NCBI RefSeq assembly: GCF_947500065.1
Contig: NZ_CANMQT010000004.1
Span: forward strand, 434,001-498,000
Length of the DNA stretch: 64,000 nt
Reading direction: 5' to 3'
DNA from: an uncultured Aquimarina sp.
GTDB taxonomy: Bacteria; Bacteroidota; Bacteroidia; Flavobacteriales; Flavobacteriaceae
Each line of letters starts with the position of its first letter. Position 1 is the first letter of the stretch. The translations under genes and the position numbers were made by a program. Below are positions 36,801 through 45,723 of the stretch, piece after piece. Under the pieces are notes generated by a model. It was not told the DNA's origin and did no database searches. It saw only the letters and a program-made list of their open reading frames with translations.

Positions 36801-36955
36801 TCAGTTTGTGTTCCAATAGAAGTTCCCTTTACTATTATATTTACTCCTGGAAGAGGTATGTTACCTGCAGTATCTGTAACGACTCCAGAAACTTTCTGTT
36901 CTTGCGAGAAAATACTATTGCTTAATAATAAAAGAAATAAAAATAGTTTTTTCAT
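33845..36955 (-). CDS. SusC/RagA-family TonB-dependent transporter for chitooligosaccharides
   Basis: 1036 residues. Signal peptide (to about 18), carboxypeptidase-D-like N-terminal domain (about 22-95: GVVTDTAGNIPLPGVNIIVK), TonB-interacting stretch LDEIVVTAFGIKQEAKK, plug domain with SusC signature (PLIVLDGVIID and GFRGINGVLVITTKKG), then the beta-barrel ending in LRVNLTF. It imports oligosaccharides across the outer membrane with energy from TonB. It is the first gene of the minus-strand chitin operon; the LytS/LytTR pair diverges from it across a 185-bp gap, where the operon promoter and regulator site should be. Confidence 0.94.
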   Translation of the reverse strand: MKKLFLFLLLLSNSIFSQEQKVSGVVTDTAGNIPLPGVNIIVKGTSIGTQTDFDGKYEITTTKGNILVFSFLGLKTVEIEIGESNTINLQMEQDSEQLDEIVVTAFGIKQEAKKLGYSVQQLKSETLVQTADPNIGSAIKGKLAGVNINSNSGGVGSSVSINVRGISSLSPNNQPLIVLDGVIIDDNQGGQADFADGIDYGNTLSNLNPNDIENISLLKGGNATALYGFRGINGVLVITTKKGRSDKPVVEISSAITANSVLVAPEFQNEYGQGIFDTANNELVYDITNGSSFGPRLDGSQRERFDGVGTASYAANDNDFKDFFRTGYSFFNSVAVSQGTDTYDYRFSYARSDDESIVPGSNLTRQNFSIKAGAKITNWLKATGKIDYINQNARNRPELTGGQTNITRALSLRPRNISNGLLRDNRTEPDGTPNNWAGAFITNPYYTTSALLNEDETDRYLSLLELNIDIAKGLKALTRISQDHIATSQQIFNPLGAFDIAGNGRFTDVNSVSKTNNYDLIFTYNTYLNSNISLASTLGFSHSDVSFKALRAVGETFLIPNFFSLNNFESTTVAPASARNSSNSVFGSVTLGFNDYLFAEFTARNDWSSTLPIDEASFFYPSVGLSFVASDAIPALKSNGVLSNLKLRGSYAQTGNATGAFSLINTYNVSSGLFNGQRFFFFGDNEEGAGAGPQLQNPNLVPEISSTLEFGLDASFLDNRIKFSATYYSVRTEDQILRLTLTPSSGAANQIINAGLVTNKGIELSLGADIIKNENFSWSTNINFTTNENQVEELAQGITRNPLISDFNGRIILAAEVGTSPQALFGPTFNRDASGNVIYDANGLPEIGAVEKIGDAAPDAFLNWGNTFTYKQFSLGFLFDARFGGDIYSFSDSQRHTQGTAVETLQGRAFFDGGQGIAVPDNAVINGTLDPDVVANGVNPQAYWGRVGQISENWIVDGSFVKLREVTFGYSFPENMIKGLKLSKLSLSYVGRNLAILHSNTDNFDPETGFNTSFSGLEFFGIPSASSHGLRVNLTF

Positions 36956-37140
36956 GTTTTCACCTTTTGTAATGATTATTTGTTTGCGAAACTAATATAG
37001 GAGTTAAGAGAATCTTAAAATCTTTTTTTATGCCAACTACATAAAAACAGCAACAAACGACATTGGGTTTAAGATATCCCGTTTTTCGATTTTTAGCAAT
37101 TTGCATATTTCTTGCTTTTTAATATAAATAGCAATACTTT

Positions 37141-38235
37141 TTGCCTGTTTTTAATAATAAATTAAGATATCCTATTTTGTATTTGCAAAAAAATGAAGTT
37201 TATGATACTGCCGTAAGTAAGACGATTAAAAAGAAATATCATTTTCTTTTTTGGATTGCTTACTTTATTTTCAATGTGATACGTTGGGGAAGTTATTTCA
37301 ATGATTATTGGTACTCATTAAAATCCAATTTAGTAGAGTTTCCTCTTCACCTTATCATCGTCTATGTCAATATATATTACCTTATTCCTAAATACTTATT
37401 AAGAAAAAAATATTCAACATATATTTTTTTGTTAATCCTAAGTTTAGGAGTTCACTATTTAATAAGATCAGGATTAAATTATTGGTTAGTTACCGAAAAT
37501 ATATGGCCTGAAGCTCAAGGAGAGAATCAACCTTATGGATTTAATCATATTATAGCAGTAACTCTTGGGGAATTATATGTTTTAGGAATTACTTCATCCA
37601 TAAAATTTAGTGTAGACTTTATTCTGGAACGAAATAAAACCCAACAACTTAGAGAACTACATTATAAAACCGAATTGCAATATCTTAAAGCACAAATACA
37701 ACCGCATTTCTTTTTTAACACCCTTAATAGCCTGTATGCACTTATCCTTCGTAAATCGTCAAAAGCATCAGAAGTTGTTCTTAAATTGTCAGAATTTATG
37801 GGATATATTATTTATGATGCTAACAAAAAAGAAGTGTTTCTATTACAAGAAATACGTTATATCGACAATTATATCGAGCTTGAAAATATTAGATATGGTG
37901 AATTGATAAATACAGAAGTTACTATTATTGGCAATATAGATACTATAAAAGTTACTCCTCTATTGTTTTTACCATTTATTGAAAATGCTTTTAAACATGG
38001 GTATAAAAATGAAGGTGTAATGGATTTAAAAGTTAATTTTGAAGTTGATGAAGAAACCTTAATATTTACATCCGAAAACAACTATAATTCTATAGAAACA
38101 AAAAAATCTAAAGATGGCATTGGAATTAAAAATGTTGTGAGAAGATTAGATCTTTTATATGCTGAAAACTATAGTCTAAATATAAATACAACTAACGAAA
38201 CGTATACAGTCACGTTAAAAATCCCTAAGACATGA
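37141..38235 (+). CDS. LytS-type sensor histidine kinase
   Basis: 364 residues from TTG 37141; no in-frame ATG is available upstream (stop at 37129), so the start is a TTG at 37141 or shortly after. Four membrane helices span about residues 35-165. The cytoplasmic part has the His_kinase (PF06580) phosphoacceptor in LKAQIQPHFFFNTLNSL (His189) and an ATP-binding end with LLFLPFIENAFKHG and GIGIKNVVRRL. It overlaps the response-regulator gene by 4 bp. Position next to the susC of the chitin locus suggests it senses chitin-derived sugars or state; the membrane domain gives no direct evidence of ligand. Confidence 0.9.
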   Translation: MPVFNNKLRYPILYLQKNEVYDTAVSKTIKKKYHFLFWIAYFIFNVIRWGSYFNDYWYSLKSNLVEFPLHLIIVYVNIYYLIPKYLLRKKYSTYIFLLILSLGVHYLIRSGLNYWLVTENIWPEAQGENQPYGFNHIIAVTLGELYVLGITSSIKFSVDFILERNKTQQLRELHYKTELQYLKAQIQPHFFFNTLNSLYALILRKSSKASEVVLKLSEFMGYIIYDANKKEVFLLQEIRYIDNYIELENIRYGELINTEVTIIGNIDTIKVTPLLFLPFIENAFKHGYKNEGVMDLKVNFEVDEETLIFTSENNYNSIETKKSKDGIGIKNVVRRLDLLYAENYSLNINTTNETYTVTLKIPKT

Positions 38236-38960
38236 TTATTAAAAGTATTATAATCGATGATGAATACTTAGCGGTAAGTATAATTGAATCCTATTTAGAG
38301 GAATTTAAGAACATTGAAATTATTGGAGTTTATAAAAACCCACTAGAGGCTTTACCCATTTTAGAAAAAGGTGAAATTGATGTGGTTTTTTTAGATATTA
38401 ACATGCCTAGAATGAATGGTATAGAATTCTTAAAAAGCTTGCAAAAATATCCTCAAATTATAATAACAACTGCTTACAAAGAATATGCTATAGAAAGTTA
38501 TGAATTAGACGTATTAGACTATTTAGTAAAACCAATCCCTTTTAACCGTTTTCTGAAGTCTATTAATAAATTAATGGCAAGGTTTATTTCTTTAGAAAAG
38601 GTGAAATCATCTACAGAATTTGCCCAAGCACCACATATTTTCCTAAAAGTCGATAGAAAATTGGTAAAAGTATTTCTAAATGACATCCTATATATAGAAA
38701 GCTTACGAGATTACATAAAAGTATCTAGTGTAGAAGGAAATTATGTATCTCACAAATCATTAGCAAGTATTACAGAAGAACTACCTGAAGAAAATTTTAT
38801 CAGGGTTCATAAATCTTATACTATTGCTATTGATAAAGTAAAATCTATAGAAGGGAATCAGATAGAAATAGAAAACAAACGAATTCCTATTGGACGGAAT
38901 TATACAATACATGCAAAACAAAGAATATTGAAAAACAAAGGGAATCTTTTAAAAGAGTAA
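38232..38960 (+). CDS. LytTR-family response regulator
   Basis: 242 residues. Receiver (1-120) with Asp9-Asp10, phosphoacceptor Asp55 (VVFLDINMPRMNG) and Lys100 (YLVKP). LytTR DNA-binding domain at about 140-238 (FLKVDRKLVKVFLNDILYIE, then FIRVHKSYTIAIDKV). LytTR proteins bind imperfect direct repeats. Translationally coupled to the kinase (ATGA overlap). Probably controls the divergent susC operon and/or the downstream symporter. Confidence 0.93.
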   Translation: MIIKSIIIDDEYLAVSIIESYLEEFKNIEIIGVYKNPLEALPILEKGEIDVVFLDINMPRMNGIEFLKSLQKYPQIIITTAYKEYAIESYELDVLDYLVKPIPFNRFLKSINKLMARFISLEKVKSSTEFAQAPHIFLKVDRKLVKVFLNDILYIESLRDYIKVSSVEGNYVSHKSLASITEELPEENFIRVHKSYTIAIDKVKSIEGNQIEIENKRIPIGRNYTIHAKQRILKNKGNLLKE

Positions 38961-39068
38961 TTCTTATATAACACCAACACTTACAAGCACTAAATATCAA
39001 TTAGGGTAACACATCTTAATCAGCTATTATATTGCCTTTTTATTAAAACAAATTTATATCCGACTACC

Positions 39069-40880
39069 ATGAATTTAAGCACACTCGATTACGGAATCAT
39101 CATATTTTTTTTCTTAACCACATTATTTATAGGGATCGTAGTATCCAAAAAATCAGGAAAGAGCGCTTCAGAATATTTTTTATCAGGTAGAAATATGCCT
39201 TGGTGGTTGCTAGGTTTCTCTATGGTCGCTACTACCTTTTCTACAGATACTCCAAATTTAGTTACCGATCTAGTAAGACAAAATGGAGTTGCTGGTAATT
39301 GGGCTTGGTGGGCATTTTTACTAACAGGATTACTAACTGTTTTTATATATGCTCGATTGTGGAGGCGTTCTAATGTAAATACGGATATGGAATTTTATGA
39401 ACTACGATATTCCGGAAAACCTGGTAGATTTTTAAGGATTTTCAGATCTGTTTATTTAGGCTTAATTTTTAATGTTTTAGCCATGTCTGGCATTACATTA
39501 GCCGCCATAAAAATTGGACAGGTAATGCTAGGGCTATCGGCAATAGAAACCGTAGGGTATGCTGCAGTAGTAACTGTAATATTTAGTGCGTTAGGTGGAT
39601 TTAAAGGAGTAGTTTATTCAGATTTCTTACTGTTCTTTGTTGCCATGGCTGGAGCCATAGGTGCAGCATACTATTGTGTAAATTTACCTGAAGTTAACGG
39701 TTTACAAAATTTAATATCCCATCCCAATGTAGCTGATAAAATCTCTTTACTTCCAGATTTTGGAAATAAAGAAGCCGTTATCACCCTACTATTTATACCA
39801 TTGGCAGTACAATGGTGGAGTTCATGGTATCCAGGATCTGAGCCTGGTGGTGGTGGATATGTAGCACAACGTATGCTTGCTGCAAAAAATGAGAACCATG
39901 CTATTGGAGCTACCTTCTTTTTCAATATTATGCATTATGCGCTACGACCATGGCCATGGATATTAGTTGCACTTACATCTTTAATAGTATTCCCAGATTT
40001 AGCAAGTATTCAAGAAGCTTTTCCAGATGTAACAGCAGATAAATTAGGGCATGACTTAGCGTATCCTGCAATGTTAACTAAGTTACCAAGTGGACTTTTA
40101 GGAATTGTAGTAGCTTCTTTAATAGCCGCCTATATGTCAAGTATTTCAACTCACCTAAACTGGGGAGCTTCTTACTTGGTTAATGATGTGTATCGCCAAT
40201 TTATAAAACCTAATGCTAGCGAAAAAGAAATGGTAGGATTCGGTAGATTATCGACCGTAGTACTTATGGCTTTAAGTGTTTTATTAGCATTAGCTCTAAA
40301 TAATGCCGAACAAATATTTACATATATTATAATGTTTGGTTCAGGAACAGGATTAATTTTTATTCTTAGATGGTTTTGGTGGAGAATAAATGCTTGGAGC
40401 GAAATCTCGGCTATGTTTTCTTCTGGGATTATATCTTTAATCATAACTAAACCAGAAGTTAATGAAGTTCTTTTTGGTGCTGATGGTATTTTTCCAACTT
40501 GGTTTAGTATCCCGTTTGTAGTTATTATAACCACATTTGTTTGGATTGTAGTGACTTTTATAACAAAACCAGATACAGACGAAAAGCTTTTTAGTTTTTA
40601 CAAAAAGTTACAACCAGGTGGACCCGGTTGGAAAGCAATAATTGACAAAGCTCATAAAAAAGATGTTGCTATTATTACCGATAATAAAAAATGGGCTGTT
40701 CCCTCTGGGATATTAGCCATGTTACTAGGATGCTGTTTGGTTTACGGCACCTTATTCACAACAGGTTACGTACTTTATGGAGAATATAAAACTGCAGCAA
40801 TTACGGGAATAACCGCATTAATAGCAGGGTTTTTATTAAAAAGAATTTGGAATAAAATAGGTAAAAATCTAATTGAATAA
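39069..40880 (+). CDS. Sodium:solute symporter (SSS family), probable GlcNAc or sugar importer
   Basis: 603 residues with about 14 predicted membrane helices. The family pattern is clear: YFLSGRNMPWWLLGFSMVAT then TFSTDTPN near the N-terminus, GGFKGVVYSDFLLFFVAMAG in the middle, and SSISTHLNWGASYLVNDVYR later. It couples Na+ entry to solute uptake across the inner membrane. Being beside the LytS/LytTR pair in a chitin locus that otherwise lacks an inner-membrane sugar transporter, it probably carries GlcNAc or a chitin oligomer; the substrate is inferred from context. Confidence 0.88.
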   Translation: MNLSTLDYGIIIFFFLTTLFIGIVVSKKSGKSASEYFLSGRNMPWWLLGFSMVATTFSTDTPNLVTDLVRQNGVAGNWAWWAFLLTGLLTVFIYARLWRRSNVNTDMEFYELRYSGKPGRFLRIFRSVYLGLIFNVLAMSGITLAAIKIGQVMLGLSAIETVGYAAVVTVIFSALGGFKGVVYSDFLLFFVAMAGAIGAAYYCVNLPEVNGLQNLISHPNVADKISLLPDFGNKEAVITLLFIPLAVQWWSSWYPGSEPGGGGYVAQRMLAAKNENHAIGATFFFNIMHYALRPWPWILVALTSLIVFPDLASIQEAFPDVTADKLGHDLAYPAMLTKLPSGLLGIVVASLIAAYMSSISTHLNWGASYLVNDVYRQFIKPNASEKEMVGFGRLSTVVLMALSVLLALALNNAEQIFTYIIMFGSGTGLIFILRWFWWRINAWSEISAMFSSGIISLIITKPEVNEVLFGADGIFPTWFSIPFVVIITTFVWIVVTFITKPDTDEKLFSFYKKLQPGGPGWKAIIDKAHKKDVAIITDNKKWAVPSGILAMLLGCCLVYGTLFTTGYVLYGEYKTAAITGITALIAGFLLKRIWNKIGKNLIE

Positions 40881-40915
40881 TCAAAAAAGAATTACACGAG
40901 TAAATTTCTTGAATA

Positions 40916-40955
40916 AAGCCACTAGTATCTTTTATCTGTGGGATACTAGTGGCTT
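40916..40955. terminator. Strong hairpin between the symporter and aldo/keto reductase genes
   Basis: AAGCCACTAGTATC (40916-40929) pairs perfectly with 40942-40955 around a 12-base loop. There is no T-run after it, so classical termination is uncertain; it may protect the 3' end. Confidence 0.55.
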
Positions 40956-41068
40956 CATCCAGACAACTTATCCATTGTGTTTCTTTCTATATTAGAAGCA
41001 GAAAATAAGTTGATTTTTATTGATTTTGCACTTCTTTTATAAACCTATAATAAAGTTATTTATTAAAT

Positions 41069-42040
41069 ATGATCTATAAAAAATTCGGGAAATTAGATTG
41101 GGAAATTAGCCAAGTTGGATATGGTATGTGGGGTATGGCTGGATGGTCAAAATCTAATGATATCACTTCCCACAAGTCCTTAGATAAAGCTGTAGAATTA
41201 GGATGTAATTTTTTTGATACTGCTTGGGGATATGGCGAAGGCAAGAGTGAACGTATTCTATCAAATCTATTGAAACGACATAAAAGTAAACGATTATATA
41301 CGGCTACAAAAATACCTCCCAAAATAGATCAGTGGCCTCCTAACAAATCATCATTATTAAAAGATATTTATCCATCAGATCATATTATCTCGTATACCGA
41401 AAAAAGTTTAAAGAATCTTGATATTGAAACTATAGATTTATTACAATTTCATGTTTGGGAAGATAGTTGGGCAGATAATGATGAATGGAAAGAAATGATT
41501 GTAAAACTAAAAAAAGAAGGAAAAGTTTCAACCTTCGGAATTAGTGTCAATCGCTGGGAGCCTTCTAATTGCATTAAGGCCCTAGAAAGTGGTTTGATCG
41601 ATGCTGTGCAAGTTATCTATAATATATTCGATCAATCTCCAGAAGATGAATTGTTTCCTTACTGTAAAAAAAATAATATCGGCGTAATTGCCAGAGTACC
41701 TTTTGATGAAGGTTCTCTTACAGGAAAGCTATCAATACATTCTAAATGGGAACAAGGTGATTTTAGAAATACATATTTTGGATCAGAAAATTTACCTCCA
41801 ACTATTGAGCGTATTTCAAAATTAAAAAAAATGCTAGGTAAAGAAATGCCGATAGCAGAATTGGCATTGCGTTTTATAGCATCCAATCCAATAGTAAACA
41901 CTATGATTCCCGGAATGCGACAATTACAAAATGTAAAAGCTAATATGGCAATAAGCAATGGCATTGGTCTATCAAAACAATGGATGTCAAATTTAAAAGA
42001 TCATCGATGGGATAGAGTTCCTACGAATTGGTCTTGTTAA
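41069..42040 (+). CDS. Aldo/keto reductase
   Basis: 323 residues, one (alpha/beta)8 barrel. The catalytic tetrad is visible: Asp and Tyr in FFDTAWGYGEGKSE, Lys in YTATKIPPK, and His in LQFHVWED. The NAD(P)H-binding end MIPGMRQLQNVKAN is present. Cytoplasmic oxidoreductase of unknown substrate. It starts 188 bp after the symporter gene and a hairpin separates them, so it need not be part of the chitin pathway. Confidence 0.9.
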   Translation: MIYKKFGKLDWEISQVGYGMWGMAGWSKSNDITSHKSLDKAVELGCNFFDTAWGYGEGKSERILSNLLKRHKSKRLYTATKIPPKIDQWPPNKSSLLKDIYPSDHIISYTEKSLKNLDIETIDLLQFHVWEDSWADNDEWKEMIVKLKKEGKVSTFGISVNRWEPSNCIKALESGLIDAVQVIYNIFDQSPEDELFPYCKKNNIGVIARVPFDEGSLTGKLSIHSKWEQGDFRNTYFGSENLPPTIERISKLKKMLGKEMPIAELALRFIASNPIVNTMIPGMRQLQNVKANMAISNGIGLSKQWMSNLKDHRWDRVPTNWSC

Positions 42041-42527
42041 AAGACTACATGAACAAAGAAAATAATTAGATATAAAAACAGTTCATATGGTTTTAGAAAC
42101 GTAATATCTATTAAGTCTTGTCGTTTGTCTAAATATTTTCTTTTTGATTTAAGTTCTCTTTAAGTTTACCCAACTCTTAAAAAATACAAATCAACATGAA
42201 AAGATCTACAGTACTTCAGTTAAAACTTTTGTTACTTATTTAATTTTCTGAAACTATATTCTACATCTTGACCCTTACTTTCTTTTCTTTTTTGTTAAAA
42301 CCCTCTTCCACAAAGGAAATAAGTCCGAAATGTATTTAGAAAATCAACAAATAAATACGATAACTCTTACTACAAAATCATCTAAAAATAGTAAACCAAC
42401 TGTTCTTTAATCTTTAATGAACAAGCTTGTTTTTTAATATGATAAAAGTAGATAAAGCGCTAATTCCTATGCTGTGCTTCCAAATCTTAGATTCTTAATT
42501 AATATATAACTTAAAACCTTTTCAATT
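42041..42527. other. 487-bp intergenic region upstream of the LPMO gene
   Basis: AT-rich. Two very short frames occur (15 codons from 42196 and 26 codons from 42330), with no coding signature. It presumably holds the LPMO promoter and a long leader, but I see no clear motif. Confidence 0.55.
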
Positions 42528-43847
42528 ATGAAGAAAACTCTTAAATTTCTCGGATTTTTTCTTTTCTTGTTGAGCATCGCTCAACCCGTATTCTCACACG
42601 GTACTGTTATTTATCCTCCAAGTAGGATTTACAATTGTTTTAACAATCCATCCACCCCTGTCTGCACTCCTTGTGGTAGCGCAATTTATGAATGGAGGGG
42701 AGTTTTACAGCCAGATACCAATTTCGGAAACCACCAGGCTCTTATTCCGGATGGCCAAATTGCCAGTGGTGGTAACGGTAGTGCAGTAGATTTTAGCTGT
42801 CTTGACGCGTTAAGTAGTGATTGGCCAGCGACAACTGTCAAACATGGATATATTGACGTAGAATGGACAAATACTGCGCCTCATAAGACTGAATATTACA
42901 AGGTTTACATTACTCAATTAAATTGGGATCCTACACAACCATTACGATGGAATGACCTAATAGAGATTGGTAGCGTGGGACAAGGACCTGCAGCAGCATC
43001 CACTATTATTAGATCTTTTATTCCTGATTCTTATGCCGGTAAAAAAGCTGCTTTAGTAAGTATATGGCAAAGAGATTACAATGATAGCCATGAAGCATTT
43101 TATTCAGTAAGTGATATAATCGTTGAAGGTGGCGGTGTTGGATGTACTACTGGCGACGCAATAAATGCTACTTTTACCAATAATACAGATTGTACATTAC
43201 AGTATTATCAGAATAATTCTTTACAAGGATCTGCCAATGCAGGAGGTTCTTATGCTACAACAACTACGGTAGGAAGCCAGTGGGAAACTCGAAACCCTTC
43301 AGGGGATCAAGCAGGCAACTTCACTATTACTTGTAATCAAGCAATCTATAACTCTACAGGACAATGCAATGGAGGAGGTGGAAATGGCTGTAACGGAATA
43401 AGTGCCTGGTCCACCAATGCAACTTATGTTATTGGTAATAATGTCGTATACAATGAGGTCGAATATGAAGCCAAGTGGTGGAATACAGGGAAAAATCCAG
43501 AACAAAATTCAGGTCAATGGGAAGTATGGATAAATCTTGGAGCCTGTAACTCAAAGTCTAATGTTAATACTAAAGCATCCAATTCTGGAGAGTTAAATTT
43601 TATTGTTTTCCCTAACCCAGCCAAAGATATTCTTAATCTGGAGATTTATAATCTTCATTCTTCATCTTCTAAGATTAGTATTAAAGATATTAATGGAAGA
43701 ACTGTGGAAACCCTACTAGTAAGAACACCTGAAAAAACAAATAAAGTAAGCCAGATAATTAAGCTAAATAATCTGACTTCGGGTATCTATTTTATGCATG
43801 TTACTACAGGAAATAAAACGTTGGTTCAAAAGATTTTTGTGAAATAA
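42528..43847 (+). CDS. Secreted AA10 lytic polysaccharide monooxygenase with CBM5/12 and T9SS sorting domain
   Basis: 439 residues. The signal peptide ends QPVFS, so the mature protein begins with His24, the essential N-terminal copper ligand. The second ligand is His119 (TAPHKTEYYKVYIT), and Phe191 in SHEAFYSVSD fills the axial position, so the histidine brace is complete. After the AA10 domain (24-203) comes a module of about 75 residues with three Cys that I do not recognise (about 206-284), then a CBM5/12 (about 287-341, YEAKWWNTGKNPE), and a type A sorting domain (about 357-439, VFPNPAKD). It cleaves crystalline chitin oxidatively outside the cell and should aid ChiA. Confidence 0.95.
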   Translation: MKKTLKFLGFFLFLLSIAQPVFSHGTVIYPPSRIYNCFNNPSTPVCTPCGSAIYEWRGVLQPDTNFGNHQALIPDGQIASGGNGSAVDFSCLDALSSDWPATTVKHGYIDVEWTNTAPHKTEYYKVYITQLNWDPTQPLRWNDLIEIGSVGQGPAAASTIIRSFIPDSYAGKKAALVSIWQRDYNDSHEAFYSVSDIIVEGGGVGCTTGDAINATFTNNTDCTLQYYQNNSLQGSANAGGSYATTTTVGSQWETRNPSGDQAGNFTITCNQAIYNSTGQCNGGGGNGCNGISAWSTNATYVIGNNVVYNEVEYEAKWWNTGKNPEQNSGQWEVWINLGACNSKSNVNTKASNSGELNFIVFPNPAKDILNLEIYNLHSSSSKISIKDINGRTVETLLVRTPEKTNKVSQIIKLNNLTSGIYFMHVTTGNKTLVQKIFVK

Positions 43848-43883
43848 TATAAAAACAGAAATATTATTTTTCACCTTATTCAT

Positions 43884-43920
43884 AAAAGGGCTGTCTATAT
43901 CTTTCTAGACAGCCCTTTTT
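43884..43920 (+). terminator. Rho-independent terminator of the LPMO gene
   Basis: AAAAGGGCTGTCTA (43884-43897) pairs perfectly with 43906-43919, 8-base loop, and the right arm ends TTTTT. Confidence 0.9.
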
Positions 43921-44134
43921 ATTATCAAGTTAAAGGTAAAAACTTTATAATTTATTACAGTTACCATAGTCCCATGTATGTTTTAGTTCTATTCAATCAT
44001 TACGTCTGCAAGAGAACTATTTCAAGAATGCCGAACCCTACAACGATATTTTTGAAACCAAAAGGTTTGGGTATTATTTTTTTAACACTAATTAATTGAA
44101 AACACTATAAATAGAGGTTCACTATTAATATAAA

Positions 44135-44164
44135 AAAAAGCAAAACTTTAAGGTTTTGCTTTTT
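44135..44164 (-). terminator. Terminator of the rhodanese/thioredoxin gene group
   Basis: AAAAAGCAAAAC (44135-44146) pairs with 44153-44164 around TTTAAG; on the minus strand the run of T follows the stem. It lies 26 bp after the stop of the gene at 44191. Confidence 0.85.
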
Positions 44165-44190
44165 AAATAATATATAACGATCAAAGTATT

Positions 44191-44592
44191 TTATTTAACC
44201 GTTTCCTTTCCTTTATATTTCCATTCGGTGATTCCTCCATCAAGATCATAAATCTTGGTAAATCCAGCTTTTTTCATATAAGCAGAACACTTACCACTTC
44301 TTCCTCCACGACCACAATACACAGCAACTGGCTTTGATTTATCAACTTCAGATATCAAGGTCTCAAAATTCTCATCACTAAAATCTATATTAATAGCACC
44401 TTCTATATGTCCTTCTGCATATTCTTGTGGTGTACGTACATCTACGAGCTGTACTTTTTCTAATTCCAGCAGAGAGTCCATTTCCTCAACCGTAATAAGC
44501 TCTACCGCAGCAGTATCATTGTTATTACTATCCTTGCAATTAAATAATAATAGTGAGAAAACAGTTATGGTAACTATTGTTTTGATTTTCAT
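44191..44592 (-). CDS. Rhodanese-domain lipoprotein
   Basis: 133 residues. Lipobox Cys19 (LLLFNC) and one rhodanese domain with LVDVRTPQEYAEGHIEGAIN and the active-site loop VYCGRGGRSG, Cys93. Rhodaneses move sulfane sulfur or sense cysteine oxidation; here it would sit in the periplasm or on a membrane face. It follows a second rhodanese gene by 21 bp. Confidence 0.92.
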   Translation of the reverse strand: MKIKTIVTITVFSLLLFNCKDSNNNDTAAVELITVEEMDSLLELEKVQLVDVRTPQEYAEGHIEGAINIDFSDENFETLISEVDKSKPVAVYCGRGGRSGKCSAYMKKAGFTKIYDLDGGITEWKYKGKETVK

Positions 44593-44613
44593 AAGTAGTA
44601 TGGTTAGATAATA

Positions 44614-44928
44614 TTATTCGGCAACTTCGCCATCCCAATTCATAAAACCACCGATTAGGTTATATGTAGTTTCAAAACCCATTTGATTCATCAATGCACA
44701 TGCTTGAGCGCTTCGAGCACCAGAACGGCAATACACATAGTAATTTTTCGATTTATCTAATTTCTCCACTTCATCCAGAAAACCTTGTCCTTGACGTATG
44801 TCCAAATTAAGCATATTCGGTATAAAACCATCTTCTACTTCTTCTTCACTTCTAACATCTAGAATTATTGCATTCGTATCATTAGCAATAAGATCTTCCC
44901 ATTGATTTTGTGTTATATCTTCGGCCAT
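44614..44928 (-). CDS. Single-domain rhodanese
   Basis: 104 residues, no signal peptide, so cytoplasmic. IILDVRSEEEVEDGFIPNML and active-site VYCRSGARSAQ with Cys67. Paired with the secreted rhodanese downstream, giving one member on each side of the membrane. Confidence 0.92.
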   Translation of the reverse strand: MAEDITQNQWEDLIANDTNAIILDVRSEEEVEDGFIPNMLNLDIRQGQGFLDEVEKLDKSKNYYVYCRSGARSAQACALMNQMGFETTYNLIGGFMNWDGEVAE

Positions 44929-45045
44929 TTTATATTTCCATTTTTTATATTGAACTTTTACCCAAATAATTCATTACAAATATAAGAGTCCTAAATGGAT
45001 TGTACGAAACCATACATCCATTTATCTAAATATAATTAGATTGTT

Positions 45046-45672
45046 TTATGCTTTTATACTACAACCAATAGCTTTTGTAGTCTCAACAGGAACTTTCTGC
45101 CCTTTTAGTAAGGCATTAATAGCATCTTCCACATATTTCTTATCCGCTGCCGCTGCATCTTTATAATTATTATCGATTGCTCCAATATAACGAACGACAT
45201 TACCGTTTTCCGTCTTTTCCAGAATATATACATGCGGTGTTTTTGTAGCGCCATATTGTGGATAAATCTTTTGACCATCATCAAATAAATAAGGAAATGT
45301 AAATCCTTTCTCTTTTGCTCGAATCTTCATTTGATCAAAACTATCTGTAGGATATGCTTTAGGATTATTAGGGTTAATTGCTATTACTGGATATCCTTTG
45401 TTCTTAAAATTTTTATCTAATTCGATAATTCTATCTTCGTAAGCAACAGAATACGGACAATGGTTACACGTAAAAATAACAATGAATCCTTTAGCTTCTT
45501 TATAATCCTTTAACGAAACCATAGTATCATCAATATTCTTAAGCTTAAAATCTGTGGCCGTATCTCCTATTATATATCCTGCATCGGTATCAGATACATT
45601 AACTTTGTCAATTGCAAATGCACTCACGGCAATTACTAAAACAACTGCTACTAAAATCTTTAAAGTCTTCAT
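45046..45672 (-). CDS. Exported thioredoxin-fold (AhpC/TSA-type) redox protein
   Basis: 208 residues with a signal peptide (about 1-20). Redoxin fold with FIVIFTCNHCPYSVAYEDRI, where Cys69-Asn-His-Cys72 forms a CxxC pair, and YPQYGATKTPHVYILE carrying the cis-Pro. Probably a periplasmic thiol reductase or peroxiredoxin-like protein. It lies 51 bp downstream of a TlpA-like gene on the same strand. Confidence 0.88.
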   Translation of the reverse strand: MKTLKILVAVVLVIAVSAFAIDKVNVSDTDAGYIIGDTATDFKLKNIDDTMVSLKDYKEAKGFIVIFTCNHCPYSVAYEDRIIELDKNFKNKGYPVIAINPNNPKAYPTDSFDQMKIRAKEKGFTFPYLFDDGQKIYPQYGATKTPHVYILEKTENGNVVRYIGAIDNNYKDAAAADKKYVEDAINALLKGQKVPVETTKAIGCSIKA

Positions 45673-45723
45673 TTATCTGTTCTTTTAGGTTTTTATCATT
45701 ATGAATGGGAACTCTGTATGATA

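Larger units (their letters stand above)
43848..44190. other. 343-bp convergent intergenic region with two terminators
   Basis: Lies between the LPMO gene (plus) and the rhodanese gene (minus). Apart from the hairpins at 43884 and 44135, and a weak AAACC/GGTTT hairpin near 44056, nothing was found. Confidence 0.6.

Noticed and set aside
42196..42410. Short frames of 15 and 26 codons upstream of the LPMO gene
   Set aside because: Chance frames in AT-rich DNA; no conserved feature.
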